Assembly: GCA_963803085.1 (NCBI GenBank) | Contig: CAWDLE010000014.1 | Location: 1 to 64,000 of the forward strand | Reading direction: 5' to 3' | Length of the DNA stretch: 64,000 nucleotides | From: JACVRW01 sp963803085 | GTDB taxonomy: Bacteria > Actinomycetota > Thermoleophilia > Solirubrobacterales > Thermoleophilaceae | In this document: in pieces, positions 1 through 9,138 of the stretch | Numbering within the stretch: the stretch's first letter is position 1 | Layout of the letters: each line of letters starts with the position of its first letter | The notes under the pieces: generated by a model | Seen by the model: only the letters and a program-made list of their open reading frames with translations | Databases searched by the model: none | What the model was told of the DNA's origin: nothing | Translations under genes and position numbers: made by a program

Positions 1-128
1 GCCGAGGAAACGTTGGAGCCCAGATGCAGGTACGACCGAGCGACCCTACACCCGCTTCAGCGGGCGGCGATGAGTTCCGGCCCGGTTCGTGGTCTCATCT
101 CACCGACCGTTACGACTCCGGAGGCCCC

Positions 129-809
129 GTGACCCTTGTCCTGTATCAGCACCCGTTCGCCTCGTACTGCCAAAAGGCGCTGATCGCGCTGTACGAGCTC
201 GACTTGCCCTTCGACTCCCACCTGGTCGAGGGCGCCGAGGGCCGGGCGGAGCTTGCTCGCCTCTGGCCCATGGCCAGCATTCCCGTTCTGCGCGACGAGG
301 ACGCCGACCTCACGCTCCCCGAGTCGACGACGATCATCGAGTACCTCGATGGCCTCGCCGCCAGCGGGCCAGTCCTGGTCCCGGCCGACGCCGGCGAGGC
401 GGTGCAGGCCCGCCTGTGGGACCGCTTCGCCGACCAGTACCTCTCGACGCCGATGCAGAAGATCGTCGGCGACGAGCTGCGACCCGAGGGCCGCGACGAC
501 CCCGAGGGCGTGGCCGAGGCGCGGCGCCTGCTCGACAGCGCCTACGACGTCCTCAACACGCGGCTCGCAGTCCAGCCGTGGGCAGCCGGGGCGAGTTTCA
601 CCGTGGCCGACTGCGCCACCTTCCCGACGCTGTTCTACCTGCGGGCGATCCATCGCTGGGACACCGATGCGCACGCCAACATCACCCGCTACTACCGTGC
701 GCTCCTGGCCCGCCCGTCGATCGCGCGGGTCGTGGAGGAGGGCCGCCCCTTCCGGGACCTCTTCCCGCTCCCGTGGCCCGCGGACCAGGACGAGCTCGGG
801 CCCTTCTAG
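129..809 (+). CDS. glutathione S-transferase-like protein
   Basis: Cytosolic GST-fold protein, predicted to bind a thiol cofactor and act on electrophilic substrates. The thioredoxin-like half starts at once with a strand and the active segment HPFASYCQK, then the cis-proline stretch SIPVL and the thiol-binding LPEST. The helical C-terminal half has the conserved N-capping region TVADCATFP. I chose GTG 129 over an in-frame ATG at 24 because the fold begins there and CGGAGG (119-124) lies just upstream. The length of 226 residues is normal for the family. It faces the ROK gene tail to tail. Actinobacteria mostly use mycothiol rather than glutathione, so the true cofactor is uncertain. Confidence 0.8.
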   Translation: MTLVLYQHPFASYCQKALIALYELDLPFDSHLVEGAEGRAELARLWPMASIPVLRDEDADLTLPESTTIIEYLDGLAASGPVLVPADAGEAVQARLWDRFADQYLSTPMQKIVGDELRPEGRDDPEGVAEARRLLDSAYDVLNTRLAVQPWAAGASFTVADCATFPTLFYLRAIHRWDTDAHANITRYYRALLARPSIARVVEEGRPFRDLFPLPWPADQDELGPF

Positions 810-817
810 CCGCCGCA

Positions 818-1993
818 CTAGGGGGCGGGCGATCGCGTTGGCGTGCTCTCCAGCACGAGCGCCAGCGCCCCCAATAGCTCGGCCCTTGGGCCCAGCACTC
901 CGGGGACTATCTCGAGTCCGCGTGCGGTCGCGGGGATCGCGTGGCGGTGGACCTGTTCGCGCAGGGGGTCAAGCAGGACGTCGCCGGCCGCACTCAGCTC
1001 GCCGCCCACCACGATCAGCTCCGGGTTGAGCAGGTCGCACAGTGTGGCCACCGCTGTGCCGATGTAGCGCCCGGCGTCGGCGAGTACGCGGCGGGCAACG
1101 GAGTCGCCGTCTGCTGCCGCGTGGAGCAGTTGCTGGGTGGTGAGGTCGGCGCCGTGGGTTCCGCGCAGCAGCTCCACGAGCGAGGCGGCACCGGCCAGCG
1201 TCTCAAGGCAGCCTCGCTTGCCGCAACGGCAGAAGGGACCCTGCTCTTGGATGATCGTGTGGCCGATCTCGCCGGCCATCCCCCCGGCGCCGTGGAAGAG
1301 CCGGCCGTCAACGATCAGGCCCGCGCCGATGCCAGTCGAGGCCTTCAGGTAGGCGGCGTTTCGGTAGCCGGCGGCCGCGCCCCAGTTGAGTTCGGCGAGT
1401 GCGCCGAGATTGGCGTCGTTGTCCACCTGGACAGGGAGATTGAGCCGCGACGCGAGCGCCTCCGCTGCGCGCACGCCCACCCACCCGGGGAGGATGGACG
1501 ACGAGCCCACCCGGCCGGATCGCATATCGATCGGTCCTGGCAGGCCCAGGCCGACGCCGATCACCTCGGCCCGGGAGAACCCCGCTTCGCCGAGGACCTC
1601 GTCCACGAGCTCGACGGCGGTTTGGAGCCCGCTTTCGGCCGGCTCGTCGGTCCGCATCGGGCGTTCAGCCTCCGCGATGATGGCGTGGCTGAGGTCCGCG
1701 GCCGCGACCCTGAGATGGCGCTTTCCGAAGTCGATCCCGATGACCGCTCCCGCTGAGCGACTGAAGCGCAGGAGCCGCGGCGGCCGCCCGCCCTGGGGAG
1801 AGGCGCCGGTGCCGTCCTCCCGTTCGTCGAGCATGCCCTCTCGCTCGAGGTCGGCAACGATGCTCGCCACGGTGGTCCGCGAGAGCCCGGTGCGACGCGC
1901 CAGCTCGGCACGGCTCGCCGCCCCTGCAGCGCGCAGCCCCGCCAGGACCCGGGCGCGGTTGCGCTGGCGGCGTATGTCCGGACCTGTGGACAG
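818..1993 (-). CDS. ROK-family transcriptional repressor (NagC/XylR type)
   Basis: Cytoplasmic DNA-binding repressor that probably senses a sugar. The N-terminal winged helix (RAELARRTGLSRTTV) is followed by the sugar-kinase-like ROK fold, with the GIDFGK strand, the VDNDAN sugar-binding segment and the zinc motif CRCGKRGCLE. No ATG, GTG or TTG precedes the helix-turn-helix in frame before the stop at 2027-2029. The first standard start, GTG 1870, would cut the DNA-binding domain. A CTG at 1993-1991 shortly after a -10-like GATAGT, or a base error, would resolve this, so the start is uncertain. The gene is divergent from two secreted glycosidases, which it likely controls together with itself. 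Confidence 0.85.
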   Translation of the reverse strand: MSTGPDIRRQRNRARVLAGLRAAGAASRAELARRTGLSRTTVASIVADLEREGMLDEREDGTGASPQGGRPPRLLRFSRSAGAVIGIDFGKRHLRVAAADLSHAIIAEAERPMRTDEPAESGLQTAVELVDEVLGEAGFSRAEVIGVGLGLPGPIDMRSGRVGSSSILPGWVGVRAAEALASRLNLPVQVDNDANLGALAELNWGAAAGYRNAAYLKASTGIGAGLIVDGRLFHGAGGMAGEIGHTIIQEQGPFCRCGKRGCLETLAGAASLVELLRGTHGADLTTQQLLHAAADGDSVARRVLADAGRYIGTAVATLCDLLNPELIVVGGELSAAGDVLLDPLREQVHRHAIPATARGLEIVPGVLGPRAELLGALALVLESTPTRSPAP

Positions 1994-2000
1994 GCCGTGA

Positions 2001-2037
2001 ACTATCGGTCCCGCAGGGAGCGTTTGTCAAGAAACGC
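2001..2037 (-). promoter_or_regulatory. ROK promoter with inverted-repeat operator
   Basis: On the minus strand TTGACA (2030-2025) is followed after 18 bases by GATAGT (2006-2001), a good housekeeping-type promoter for the ROK gene. A perfect inverted repeat GCGTTT-N6-AAACGC spans 2020-2037 and covers the -35 box. Its position between a ROK gene and glycosidase genes makes it a likely ROK operator. The repeat is seen; its function is inferred. Confidence 0.55.
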
Positions 2038-2124
2038 ACTTTTTCGGGAGCTCTAACACCGAGATGGTGCCCCTTTTGTGCAATACCTACCGCGGCTGAA
2101 CCCGTCTGTTTAGCGCAAGACGGT

Positions 2125-2145
2125 CCTGGGCAGGCTCGGCCCAGG
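2125..2145 (+). promoter_or_regulatory. hairpin abutting the GH30 start codon
   Basis: Perfect 7-base arms CCTGGGC (2125-2131) and GCCCAGG (2139-2145) with a 7-base loop end directly at the GTG start (2146). The only purine-rich stretch before the start (AGG) lies inside the stem, so the hairpin could limit translation initiation. This is inference; no ligand-binding aptamer is recognisable. Confidence 0.35.
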
Positions 2146-4044
2146 GTGACCCACCGAGCAGCAGTGATTCTGACGGCCGCACTCGCGCTTGCCGTGGCCG
2201 CGCCCGCCGTGGCCGCGCCGCCGTCCGCACACGTGTGGGTCACGACGCCCGACGGGGCCTTGAAATTGAGCGATCGCGGCTCGGCCGAGTTCCGGCCCGG
2301 CGGCTCCCAGAACCTCACGGTCAGCGTCGACCCGAGCCGCTCGTACCAGACGATGGACGGCTTCGGCGCCTCGATCACGGACTCCTCGGCCCATGTGCTC
2401 TACCGGCTCGATCGCCGGACCCGCGACGCCACGATGAGGCGCCTCTTCAGCCCGACCGACGGCGACGGCCTGTCGTTCCTGCGCCAGCCGATGGGCGCGT
2501 CGGACTTCGTGGCCGGCGACTTCTACACCTACGACGACCTGCCGCCGGGCCAGACGGACTACGACATGCGCCGCTTCTCGATCGCGCACGACCGTGCGCA
2601 GATCCTGCCGCTCCTGCGCCAGGCGCTGGCGCTCAACCCGCGGCTGAAGGTGATCGGCTCTCCATGGAGCCCGCCGGCATGGATGAAGGCGAACGGGTCG
2701 CTGATCGGCGGACGGCTGATCGACGATCCCCGCATCTACGCCGCCTACGCGCGCTACTTCGTCGAGTTCGTCGAGGACTACGAGCGGGCCGGCGTGCCGG
2801 TGTACGCCGTGACGGTGCAGAACGAGCCGCAGAACCGCAACCCGAGCGGCTATCCCGGCATGGACCTGCCCGTGGCGCAGGAGGCAAAGCTGATCGTCGC
2901 GATCGGGCGGGCGTTCCGCGAGGCCAGGATCGACACGAAGATCTTCGGCTACGACCACAACTGGTCGATGCACCAAGGCGACATCGACTCGACTCCGCCC
3001 GGGGAGCAGCCCGAGACGGAGTACCCGACCGACCTGCTCTCGAGCAGCGCCGGCCGCTTCATCGCCGGGACCGCCTTCCACTGCTACGCCGGCGACCCGA
3101 GCCGCCAGACCGCGCTCCACCGAGCGTTCCCGGACAAGGGCATCTGGTTCACGGAGTGCTCGGGCTCGCATGGGGCGACCGATCCGCCGGCGCAGTTCTT
3201 CTCCGACACGCTCAAGTGGCACACCCGCAACCTCGTGCTTGGGGTCACGCGCAACTGGGGGAAGACCGTGGTCAACTGGAACCTCGCGCTCGATCCCTCA
3301 GGCGGCCCGCACCGGGGCGGGTGCGACACCTGCACCGGCGTCGTGACGGTTGGGCCCGGGCAGACGGTGACGGAGAACGCCGAGTACCACACGCTCGGGC
3401 ACCTGGCCCGCTTCGTGAAGCCGGGCGCCAGGCGGATCGCCAGCACCTCGTTCGGCACGACCGGCTGGAACGGGCAGATCATGGACGCGGCCTTCCGCAA
3501 CCGCGACGGCTCGACCGCCCTCGTGGTGCACAACGAGAACGACGACCCGCGGAGCTTCGCGGTGGCCCAGGGAGGCCACTCGTTCGACTACACGCTCCCG
3601 GGCGGCGCGCTGGCCACGTTCACATGGCCGGAGTCGCGCGCGCTCGACGACGACCTGAAGCTGCTTGACGCGGACCGGATGAGCGCCACGGCCTCGCCTG
3701 TCGGCGAACCCGGCAACACGGTCGACGACGACGCCACCACGCGCTGGACGAGCGGCACGGCCCAGCAACCCGGCCAGTGGGTCCAGGTGGACCTCGGCCG
3801 CTCGCAGAGGATCCGCCGGGTCGTCCTCGACACGGGTGTCGACGTGGGGGACTTCCCGCGCGGCTACGCGCTTTACACGAGCAGGGACGGCTCGCACTGG
3901 AACGAGCCGGTTGCCACCGGCGCCGGCCAGGGCCAGCTGACCACCATCAATTTTGCGGCGACCGAAGCGCGCTTCCTTCGCGTCGTCCAGACCGCGACCG
4001 CGCCACAGTGGTGGTCGATCGCCGACTTGCGGGTCTACCGCTGA
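2146..4044 (+). CDS. secreted GH30 family glycosidase with C-terminal F5/8C (CBM32-like) domain
   Basis: Secreted retaining glycosidase of family GH30 (glucosylceramidase / beta-1,6-glucanase group). A signal peptide covers about residues 1-23. The (beta/alpha)8 barrel shows the acid/base Glu in VQNEPQ (E227) and the nucleophile Glu in WFTECSG (E337), plus the typical DGFGASITDSSA and SPWSPPAWMK motifs. After the beta-sandwich, residues about 505-632 form a discoidin-like carbohydrate-binding domain (TRWTSG, WVQVDLG, ending in LRVYR). Start is GTG 2146. The GH3 gene follows after 10 bases, suggesting an operon. Likely substrate is a beta-glucan or glucosyl conjugate; regulation by the adjacent ROK protein is inferred. 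Confidence 0.9.
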   Translation: MTHRAAVILTAALALAVAAPAVAAPPSAHVWVTTPDGALKLSDRGSAEFRPGGSQNLTVSVDPSRSYQTMDGFGASITDSSAHVLYRLDRRTRDATMRRLFSPTDGDGLSFLRQPMGASDFVAGDFYTYDDLPPGQTDYDMRRFSIAHDRAQILPLLRQALALNPRLKVIGSPWSPPAWMKANGSLIGGRLIDDPRIYAAYARYFVEFVEDYERAGVPVYAVTVQNEPQNRNPSGYPGMDLPVAQEAKLIVAIGRAFREARIDTKIFGYDHNWSMHQGDIDSTPPGEQPETEYPTDLLSSSAGRFIAGTAFHCYAGDPSRQTALHRAFPDKGIWFTECSGSHGATDPPAQFFSDTLKWHTRNLVLGVTRNWGKTVVNWNLALDPSGGPHRGGCDTCTGVVTVGPGQTVTENAEYHTLGHLARFVKPGARRIASTSFGTTGWNGQIMDAAFRNRDGSTALVVHNENDDPRSFAVAQGGHSFDYTLPGGALATFTWPESRALDDDLKLLDADRMSATASPVGEPGNTVDDDATTRWTSGTAQQPGQWVQVDLGRSQRIRRVVLDTGVDVGDFPRGYALYTSRDGSHWNEPVATGAGQGQLTTINFAATEARFLRVVQTATAPQWWSIADLRVYR

Positions 4045-4054
4045 GGAGGAGAGC

Positions 4055-5994
4055 ATGAGCTCCCGTATACGTACTGTCCTGGCGATCGTCCTTGCGGCAT
4101 TGGTCGCGGTGCCGGCCGGAGCCGCCGCCGCCGGCCGCCCGGCGTACAAGAACTCGCACCTGCCGGTGCGAGAGCGCGTGGCCGACCTGCTCTCGCGCAT
4201 GACGCTCGAGGAGAAGGTCGGGCAGATGACGCAGACCGAGCGCGAGCGGGTGTTCGAGGAACGAGACCCCGATCACCACCTGGAAGCTCGGGAGCATCCT
4301 GTCCGGAGGCGGATCCACGCCGACGGAGAACACTCCCAAGGCCTGGGCCGACATGATTGACCGCTTCCAGCGGGCGGCGCTCCGCACTCGGCTGGGCATC
4401 CCTCTGCTGTACGGGATCGACGCCGTGCACGGGAACGGCAACGCGCTCGGCGCGACCGTGTTCCCCCACAACATCGGGCTGGGCGCAACGCGCGATCCGA
4501 AGCTCGTAAAGGAAATCGCGGAGATCACGGCTGAGGAGACCCGCGCCATCGGGCCGCAGTGGACGTTCTCCCCGTGCATCTGCGCCGCCCGCGACGACCG
4601 CTGGGGCCGGACGTATGAGAGCTTCAGCGAGAACCCGGACCTCGTGACCCGCATGGAGACCGCGATCGACGGCTATCAGGGCCGACGAGGGGATCTGGCG
4701 GACCGCGACCACGTGCTCGCGACCGCGAAGCACTACGCGGGCGACGGCGACACCGAGTACGGCACCGCCGTCGGCGACTACAAGATCGACCAGGGCATCG
4801 CGATCACCAATCGCGCGGACTTCTGGGACGTGTCGCTGCGGCAGTACGAGTCGGCAGTGCGCGATCACCGCGTGGGCAGCGTGATGCCGTCGTTCTCGAG
4901 CGTCGACTGGACCGAGGACGGCGTTGGCAACCCGATCAAGATGCACGCGAACCGGGAGCTGATCACCGACGTGCTGAAGGGCTCGATGCGCTTCGGCGGT
5001 TTCGTGATCAGCGACTGGGAGGGCATCCACCAGATTCCCGGTGACTGGCCGACGCAGGTTCGCACCGGCGTGAACGCCGGCATCGACATGATGATGGAGC
5101 CGAGCGAGAGCGAGCGCGGGTACCAGACCTTCATCACCACGCTGATCGACGAGGTGAACGCCGGCCGCGTGCCGATGAGCCGGATTGACGACGCGGTCAG
5201 CCGCATCCTCGCCAAGAAGTTCGAGCTTGGGCTGTTCGAGAAGCCGTTCACCGACCGCCGCAACCAGGACAAGATCGGCTCGCGCGCGCACCACAAGGTG
5301 GCCCGCGAGGCGGCCGCGAAGTCATCGGTGCTGCTGAAGAACGAGCACGAGACCCTGCCACTGGGTTCGCGAAACGGCGTGTACGTGGCGGGCTCGAACG
5401 CGGACAAGCATCGGAAACCAGGCCGGCGGCTGGACGATCACGTGGCAGGGCAACTCGAACCACGTGATTCCGGGAACCACGATCCTGGACGGAGTCCGCG
5501 AGCTCGCGCGAGGCTCCGTGACGTACAGCAAGACCGCCTCGGCGCCGATATCGCCGAGCGACAACGGCATCGTGGTTGTCGGCGAGACGCCGTACTCAGA
5601 GGGATTCGGCGACGTCGGCGGACCACGGTGGGGCTTCGACCCGGGCGAGAACGGCGTGCTGCGGCCCGTGAAGGACATGCAGCTCTCGGCTGAGGACAAG
5701 GCCGCTGTCGACAAGGTGTGCGCGGAGGCCCGGAGCTGCACCGTGGTGGTTGTCTCCGGTCGTCCACTCATCATCGACCCACCGCAGCTGGCCTCGATCG
5801 ACGCGCTGGTGGCTGCCTGGCTCCCGGGGAGCGAGGGCGCCGGCGTGGCCGACACGCTGTTCGGGCGACGCGGATTCACCGGCAAGCTGCCGATGACGTG
5901 GCCGCGAACGCTCGCTCAGGAGCCGATCAACGTTGGCGACGCCAACTACGACCCGCTCTACCCGTACGGGTACGGCCTGAGGACGACTCATTAG
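4055..5994 (+). CDS. secreted GH3 beta-glucosidase (frame broken twice)
   Basis: Exported exo-beta-glucosidase of family GH3, expected to trim oligosaccharides released by the upstream GH30 enzyme. Start ATG 4055 has a strong GGAGGAGAG site (4045-4053); the signal peptide ends near AAAAG. The product is read in three frames: signal peptide to TQTERERVFEE, then GSILSGGGSTPTEN through the nucleophile motif FVISDWEG (Asp) to VAGSNAD, then the C-terminal sandwich domain ending PYGYGLRTTH. The breaks lie near 4268 and 5412, and each is repaired by removing one base. Repaired length is about 645 residues, normal for the family. Sequencing error is more likely than decay, because both flanks of each break are well conserved. 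Confidence 0.85.
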
Positions 5995-7560
5995 GTCGGC
6001 TCAACTCGCACCGTCGCTGATCTCCGGGTCGGCCGGTCGCTTCCGATTGGGAGGAAGGTGATGCGCACGACCAGCGCGAGAGCCTTCCTCCCACGCAAGG
6101 TGCGGGCGGCCGCTTTGGTCGCCCGAACGTAGATCCGGCCGCGGCCGGGAGCGCTGAAGCGCTTGACGCCCCGCGCCACGACCACGCGCCCGCGCGCACC
6201 CGGCGCCAGCACCTCCTCGGTCGCGACGCCGGCCCGGTCGGGCGCGAGCATGTGGCTGAAGCCGTTTGCCAGCCCTCGGAGCCGCTGGCGTCGCACCAGC
6301 GTTCCGACCCGGTCGGCTGTGGCACGGACCCATGGGGCGAGTGGGGTGATGGCGCTGGATACAGGCGGTGCCGGGGTGGCGGGCTCCGCCGCGCCCGGCA
6401 CCTCGGAGTCCTGATCTGGTGCCGGAAACTGCGAGTTAAGGTCCAGTGGCCGAGCGCGCAGGAACTCCAGCAGGGCGAGAACGGCCGCCTCGGTCTGCGC
6501 GAGCGAGTGCTCACTGCGCGGATCGGCGATCTGCCACGGGTGCAGCATGTCCGCGGTGCTCGTGACCCGCTCCTCAGGTTGAGCCGCCACGGTCGCCCGG
6601 AAGTCTCCGGAGCGGGCGGAACATGGCCTTGCAAGCGGAATCGGCCAAGCACATGATGAACATGCGGCCGCGGGCCTCGTCGCTGCCGAATGACACCCGA
6701 CTGGTCCAGGCCTGGTCGGTCCCCCACGGCAACATCGAGAAGCGACCGGCCGTATCCTGTGGAGGTAGAAGAAGTTGCGGTTGCCGACGTAGCCGTCCCA
6801 ATGGCCGATGTACTTCTCGACGGCCCACATGCGGGTCATCTCCTCGAGATCGGCCAGCTGACGCCACGCGCTCGGTCCAGCCATCGGCTGAATCGTTGAC
6901 GGCCGCGATCAGTCCTTCCAGGTCGGCGCGGTCCGACTCGTCGCCCTCGTCCACCTCGAAGTTCTCGGCGGCGCCGGGTTCGACATCGACCTTCTCGCCC
7001 TCGTAGAGATGGCCGGTCGAGGTGAACCACCGGGGGAGGGACACGTTGTCGGGTGTCTCGACGTTCAGGTAGACGCCGTAGTCCTGCCCGTTCACGCGCA
7101 GGTAGGCGTAGCCAGCGCGCGGAGCGGGAATGCCGACCGCGCGGAACACCTCGTACGCGAGCACCTCCCGCACCATCGAAGGGTCCTGCACCATGTTGTT
7201 GAGCGTCAGCGTCTTCAACCCGAGGAAGCGCTGGCCCTTCACCGTGTGGGCGAGCTTCAGTTTGAACGCGGCCTTGCCCGACAGTGGCCTGAACGAGGTT
7301 GTGCCCTTGAGGCGCGCCCCGATTGCGAGCGGGCCGTAGCTGCCATGCGGCCCGGTGAGCGAGAAGGTCGCGTCGACGTACTCCCCTGGATCACTGGCCA
7401 GAGCGTCTTGGGAGGCTGCCGGGAGTTGCAGATCGATCTCGACCACGGTTTCGGGGTCGAACAGCGCGGCGGCCTCGTCGGCCTGGGCGACTGGTGCGGC
7501 AAACGTCAAGCCAGCCCATAGGACGGCCCCGACCAGGGGCCCAGCGAGTCTCACTTTCAC
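5991..7560 (-). CDS. secreted CotH-kinase-like protein (three frame breaks)
   Basis: Exported protein of the CotH family, atypical kinase-fold proteins first described in spore coats and found widely as secreted proteins in other bacteria. GTG 7560 begins a signal peptide ending near VAQADE. CotH features follow: LTLNNMVQDPSMVREVLAYE, NGQDYGVYLNVE, LYEGEK, YIGHWDGYVGNRNFF and FSMLPWGTDQ. The reading frame changes near 6885, 6765 and 6605; outer and inner segments alternate between two frames. The C-terminal part (below about 6560) is less conserved, with an Ala/Pro-rich stretch and a possible sandwich domain. The stop overlaps that of the convergent GH3 gene. Substrate or partner is unknown. 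Confidence 0.75.
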
Positions 7561-7603
7561 AGGGTAGGAGGGCTCTGCGCGGAACGCAATTGCTCGCGCC
7601 CGC

Positions 7604-8257
7604 TCAGGCGCTCGCGCTACGGCTGCGGCGGCGGCGCTCCACAAAGCGCCGCTGCTTCATCTGGGTCCCGCACTCGTCCATCGAGCACCAGCGCCGGCTG
7701 TGGTTCCGGCTCTGGTCCAGGAAGAGCCAGCGGCAGTTGCCGCAGATCTTCAGGTGGCCGAGCGGGCCGGTGGTGAGCAGCTCTACGGCCGCGTGCGTGA
7801 TCGGGAGAAGCGGGTCGGCGAGCTCGCGGGGTGGGGGCCAGGTCCAGCGCATCGCGCCGTGGGGCGCGTCGGCGCCAGCGGGCGCCAGGTGCGCGCTCGC
7901 CAGCGCGTTGCGCTCGGCGTCGCGTAGCTCGTCGAGCAGGTGCTCGGGCGCCTCAGCGCCGTCGGCGATGGGCCGGAAGATCGCGTAGACGAGCTCACGC
8001 AGCTCCTTTGCACGCGTGTGCGCGCGCCGCGCGCCCTTCTCGTCGGCGCGGGCCGCGCGTAGGAGCGTTTCCCCGTCTGCCTCGGAGATGACGCCGAGCC
8101 TCACGGACCACACGACCAGGTCCTCGTAGCTGTCGAGCAGCTCGTTATCCGGCGAGGGCGGCTCGTCTCGCAGGCCACCCAGCGTGTTCACGAAGTCGAG
8201 CGCCAGATGGCCGCCCTCGAGCGGAACCGTCGAAACTGCTCTGCCTGATGTGTCCAC
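7604..8257 (-). CDS. CGNR zinc-finger / ABATE-domain regulator
   Basis: Predicted transcription factor of the actinobacterial ABATE plus CGNR zinc-finger type. The N-terminal domain has the usual LALDFVNTLGG motif; the C-terminal treble-clef finger reads CGNCRWLFLD, then RRWCSMDECG. A basic tail ends RRRRSRSASA. The start is GTG 8257, with a -10 box TAAACT (8271-8266) 8 bases upstream, giving a probable leaderless mRNA. It is divergent from a small ORF, and a 7-base inverted repeat lies between the two promoters, so autoregulation is likely. The effector is unknown; family members are described as stress-linked regulators. Confidence 0.85.
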   Translation of the reverse strand: MDTSGRAVSTVPLEGGHLALDFVNTLGGLRDEPPSPDNELLDSYEDLVVWSVRLGVISEADGETLLRAARADEKGARRAHTRAKELRELVYAIFRPIADGAEAPEHLLDELRDAERNALASAHLAPAGADAPHGAMRWTWPPPRELADPLLPITHAAVELLTTGPLGHLKICGNCRWLFLDQSRNHSRRWCSMDECGTQMKQRRFVERRRRSRSASA

Positions 8258-8265
8258 CGAAATGG

Positions 8266-8304
8266 AGTTTACAGGTCACAGATCTGGAGATACTAGTTGT
8301 GACC
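8266..8304. promoter_or_regulatory. divergent promoters with GGTCACA-N17-TGTGACC operator
   Basis: Perfect 7-base inverted repeat, GGTCACA at 8274-8280 and TGTGACC at 8298-8304. The minus-strand -10 TAAACT (8271-8266) serves the CGNR gene. On the plus strand TTTACA (8268-8273) and GATACT (8289-8294) could drive the small ORF at 8335. The repeat overlaps both promoters, as expected for an autoregulatory operator. Confidence 0.55.
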
Positions 8305-8334
8305 CCCAAAACCCAGAACGGAGGAAACAGAGAC

Positions 8335-8481
8335 ATGAACCCGCTCGCCGTCGTGATCGCAAGCAAGAGCGCCACCAGCCACGCCCGTTCGGCGCTGCCG
8401 TGGGCCCCCGTGATCGAGCAGCCGGCCGCCACCCTGGTCCGGCGCGTCGCGGCCAGGCTCGGCCTGAGCGACCAGAACTGA
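8335..8481 (+). CDS. small 48-residue protein divergent from the CGNR regulator
   Basis: Short gene of 48 codons starting at ATG 8335 with a strong GGAGGA site (8320-8325) 9 bases upstream, unusual in a window where many genes look leaderless. The peptide begins MNPLAVVIASKSA, has a hydrophobic or amphipathic N-terminal part and ends LVRRVAARLGLSDQN. No family is recognised. Its position beyond a two-way operator suggests it is a target of the CGNR regulator. The stop sits 1 base from the stop of the convergent GST gene. It could be a regulatory peptide or a small membrane-associated protein; the function is open. Confidence 0.55.
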   Translation: MNPLAVVIASKSATSHARSALPWAPVIEQPAATLVRRVAARLGLSDQN

Positions 8482-8482
8482 G

Positions 8483-9115
8483 CTAGACCGGCCGCGACAG
8501 CGCGTGGGGCGGGAGCGGCTCGAGGTCGTTCACGAAGCCGGGCTGCGCCTCCACGCGTTCGAGCCAGCCGCGGATGTGCTGGTGCCGGCCGAGGTCGGCG
8601 CCGGCGTCGTCGGCGCAATGCACGTAGGCGTACAGCGCGAGGTCGGCCACGGAGTAGCCGGGGCCGGCGAGGAACTGGCGGCCGTCGGAGAGACCACGGT
8701 CGAGCGCGGCGAGGGCGTCGCTGCCGCGTTCGAGGCGGCTCGCATACACCTCGGGCATCTCCTTGTCGCGACCCGAGAGGTGCAGGAAGCGCGCGTAGGC
8801 CAGCTCCGCCTCGATCCGGTTCTGCTCGAAGAACATCCACTCGTCTACGCGCGTGCGCGTGAGCCGTTCGGTCGGGAGGTATTGGGTTCCCTCCGCCAGG
8901 TGCAGGAGGATCGCGTTCGACTCGGCGATCGTCTCGCCCGAGTCCAGCTCCAGAACCGGCACGCGCCCATCCGGGTTGCGCGCGAAGTGCTCCGGCGTGC
9001 GCGTCTCACCCTTGAAGAGATCGACCTGAACGCGCTCGTAGGGCAGCTCGAGCTGGCGCAGCAGGATTCGTGCCTTCATGCAGTTCCCCGAGGCGGGGTG
9101 GTCGTACAGGATCAC
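8483..9115 (-). CDS. glutathione S-transferase family protein
   Basis: Cytosolic GST-fold protein of 210 residues. The N-terminal thioredoxin-like domain shows HPASGNCMKARILL (active-site Ser/Cys region), the cis-Pro motif GRVPVLEL and the thiol-binding IAESNAILLHL. The helical domain has the folding motif YSVADLALYAYVH and ends with LEPLPPHALSRPV. It resembles bacterial maleylacetoacetate-isomerase-like or Nu-type GSTs, but no neighbour suggests a pathway. The start at 9115 gives MILYDHPAS, the expected N-terminus. The next gene, divergent, starts 23 bases away, so the promoters overlap. Confidence 0.85.
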   Translation of the reverse strand: MILYDHPASGNCMKARILLRQLELPYERVQVDLFKGETRTPEHFARNPDGRVPVLELDSGETIAESNAILLHLAEGTQYLPTERLTRTRVDEWMFFEQNRIEAELAYARFLHLSGRDKEMPEVYASRLERGSDALAALDRGLSDGRQFLAGPGYSVADLALYAYVHCADDAGADLGRHQHIRGWLERVEAQPGFVNDLEPLPPHALSRPV

Positions 9116-9125
9116 GCGCGCAACC

Positions 9126-9131
9126 TAGCCT
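9126..9131 (+). promoter_or_regulatory. -10 box TAGCCT
   Basis: TAGCCT lies 7 bases before GTG 9139, the spacing expected of a leaderless transcript. No Shine-Dalgarno sequence is present. Confidence 0.4.
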
Positions 9132-9138
9132 GTGAGGC

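Noticed and set aside
24..128. ATG 24 as the start of the first GST gene
   Set aside because: The extra 35 residues are unlike the family, and GTG 129 has a ribosome site and matches the fold start.
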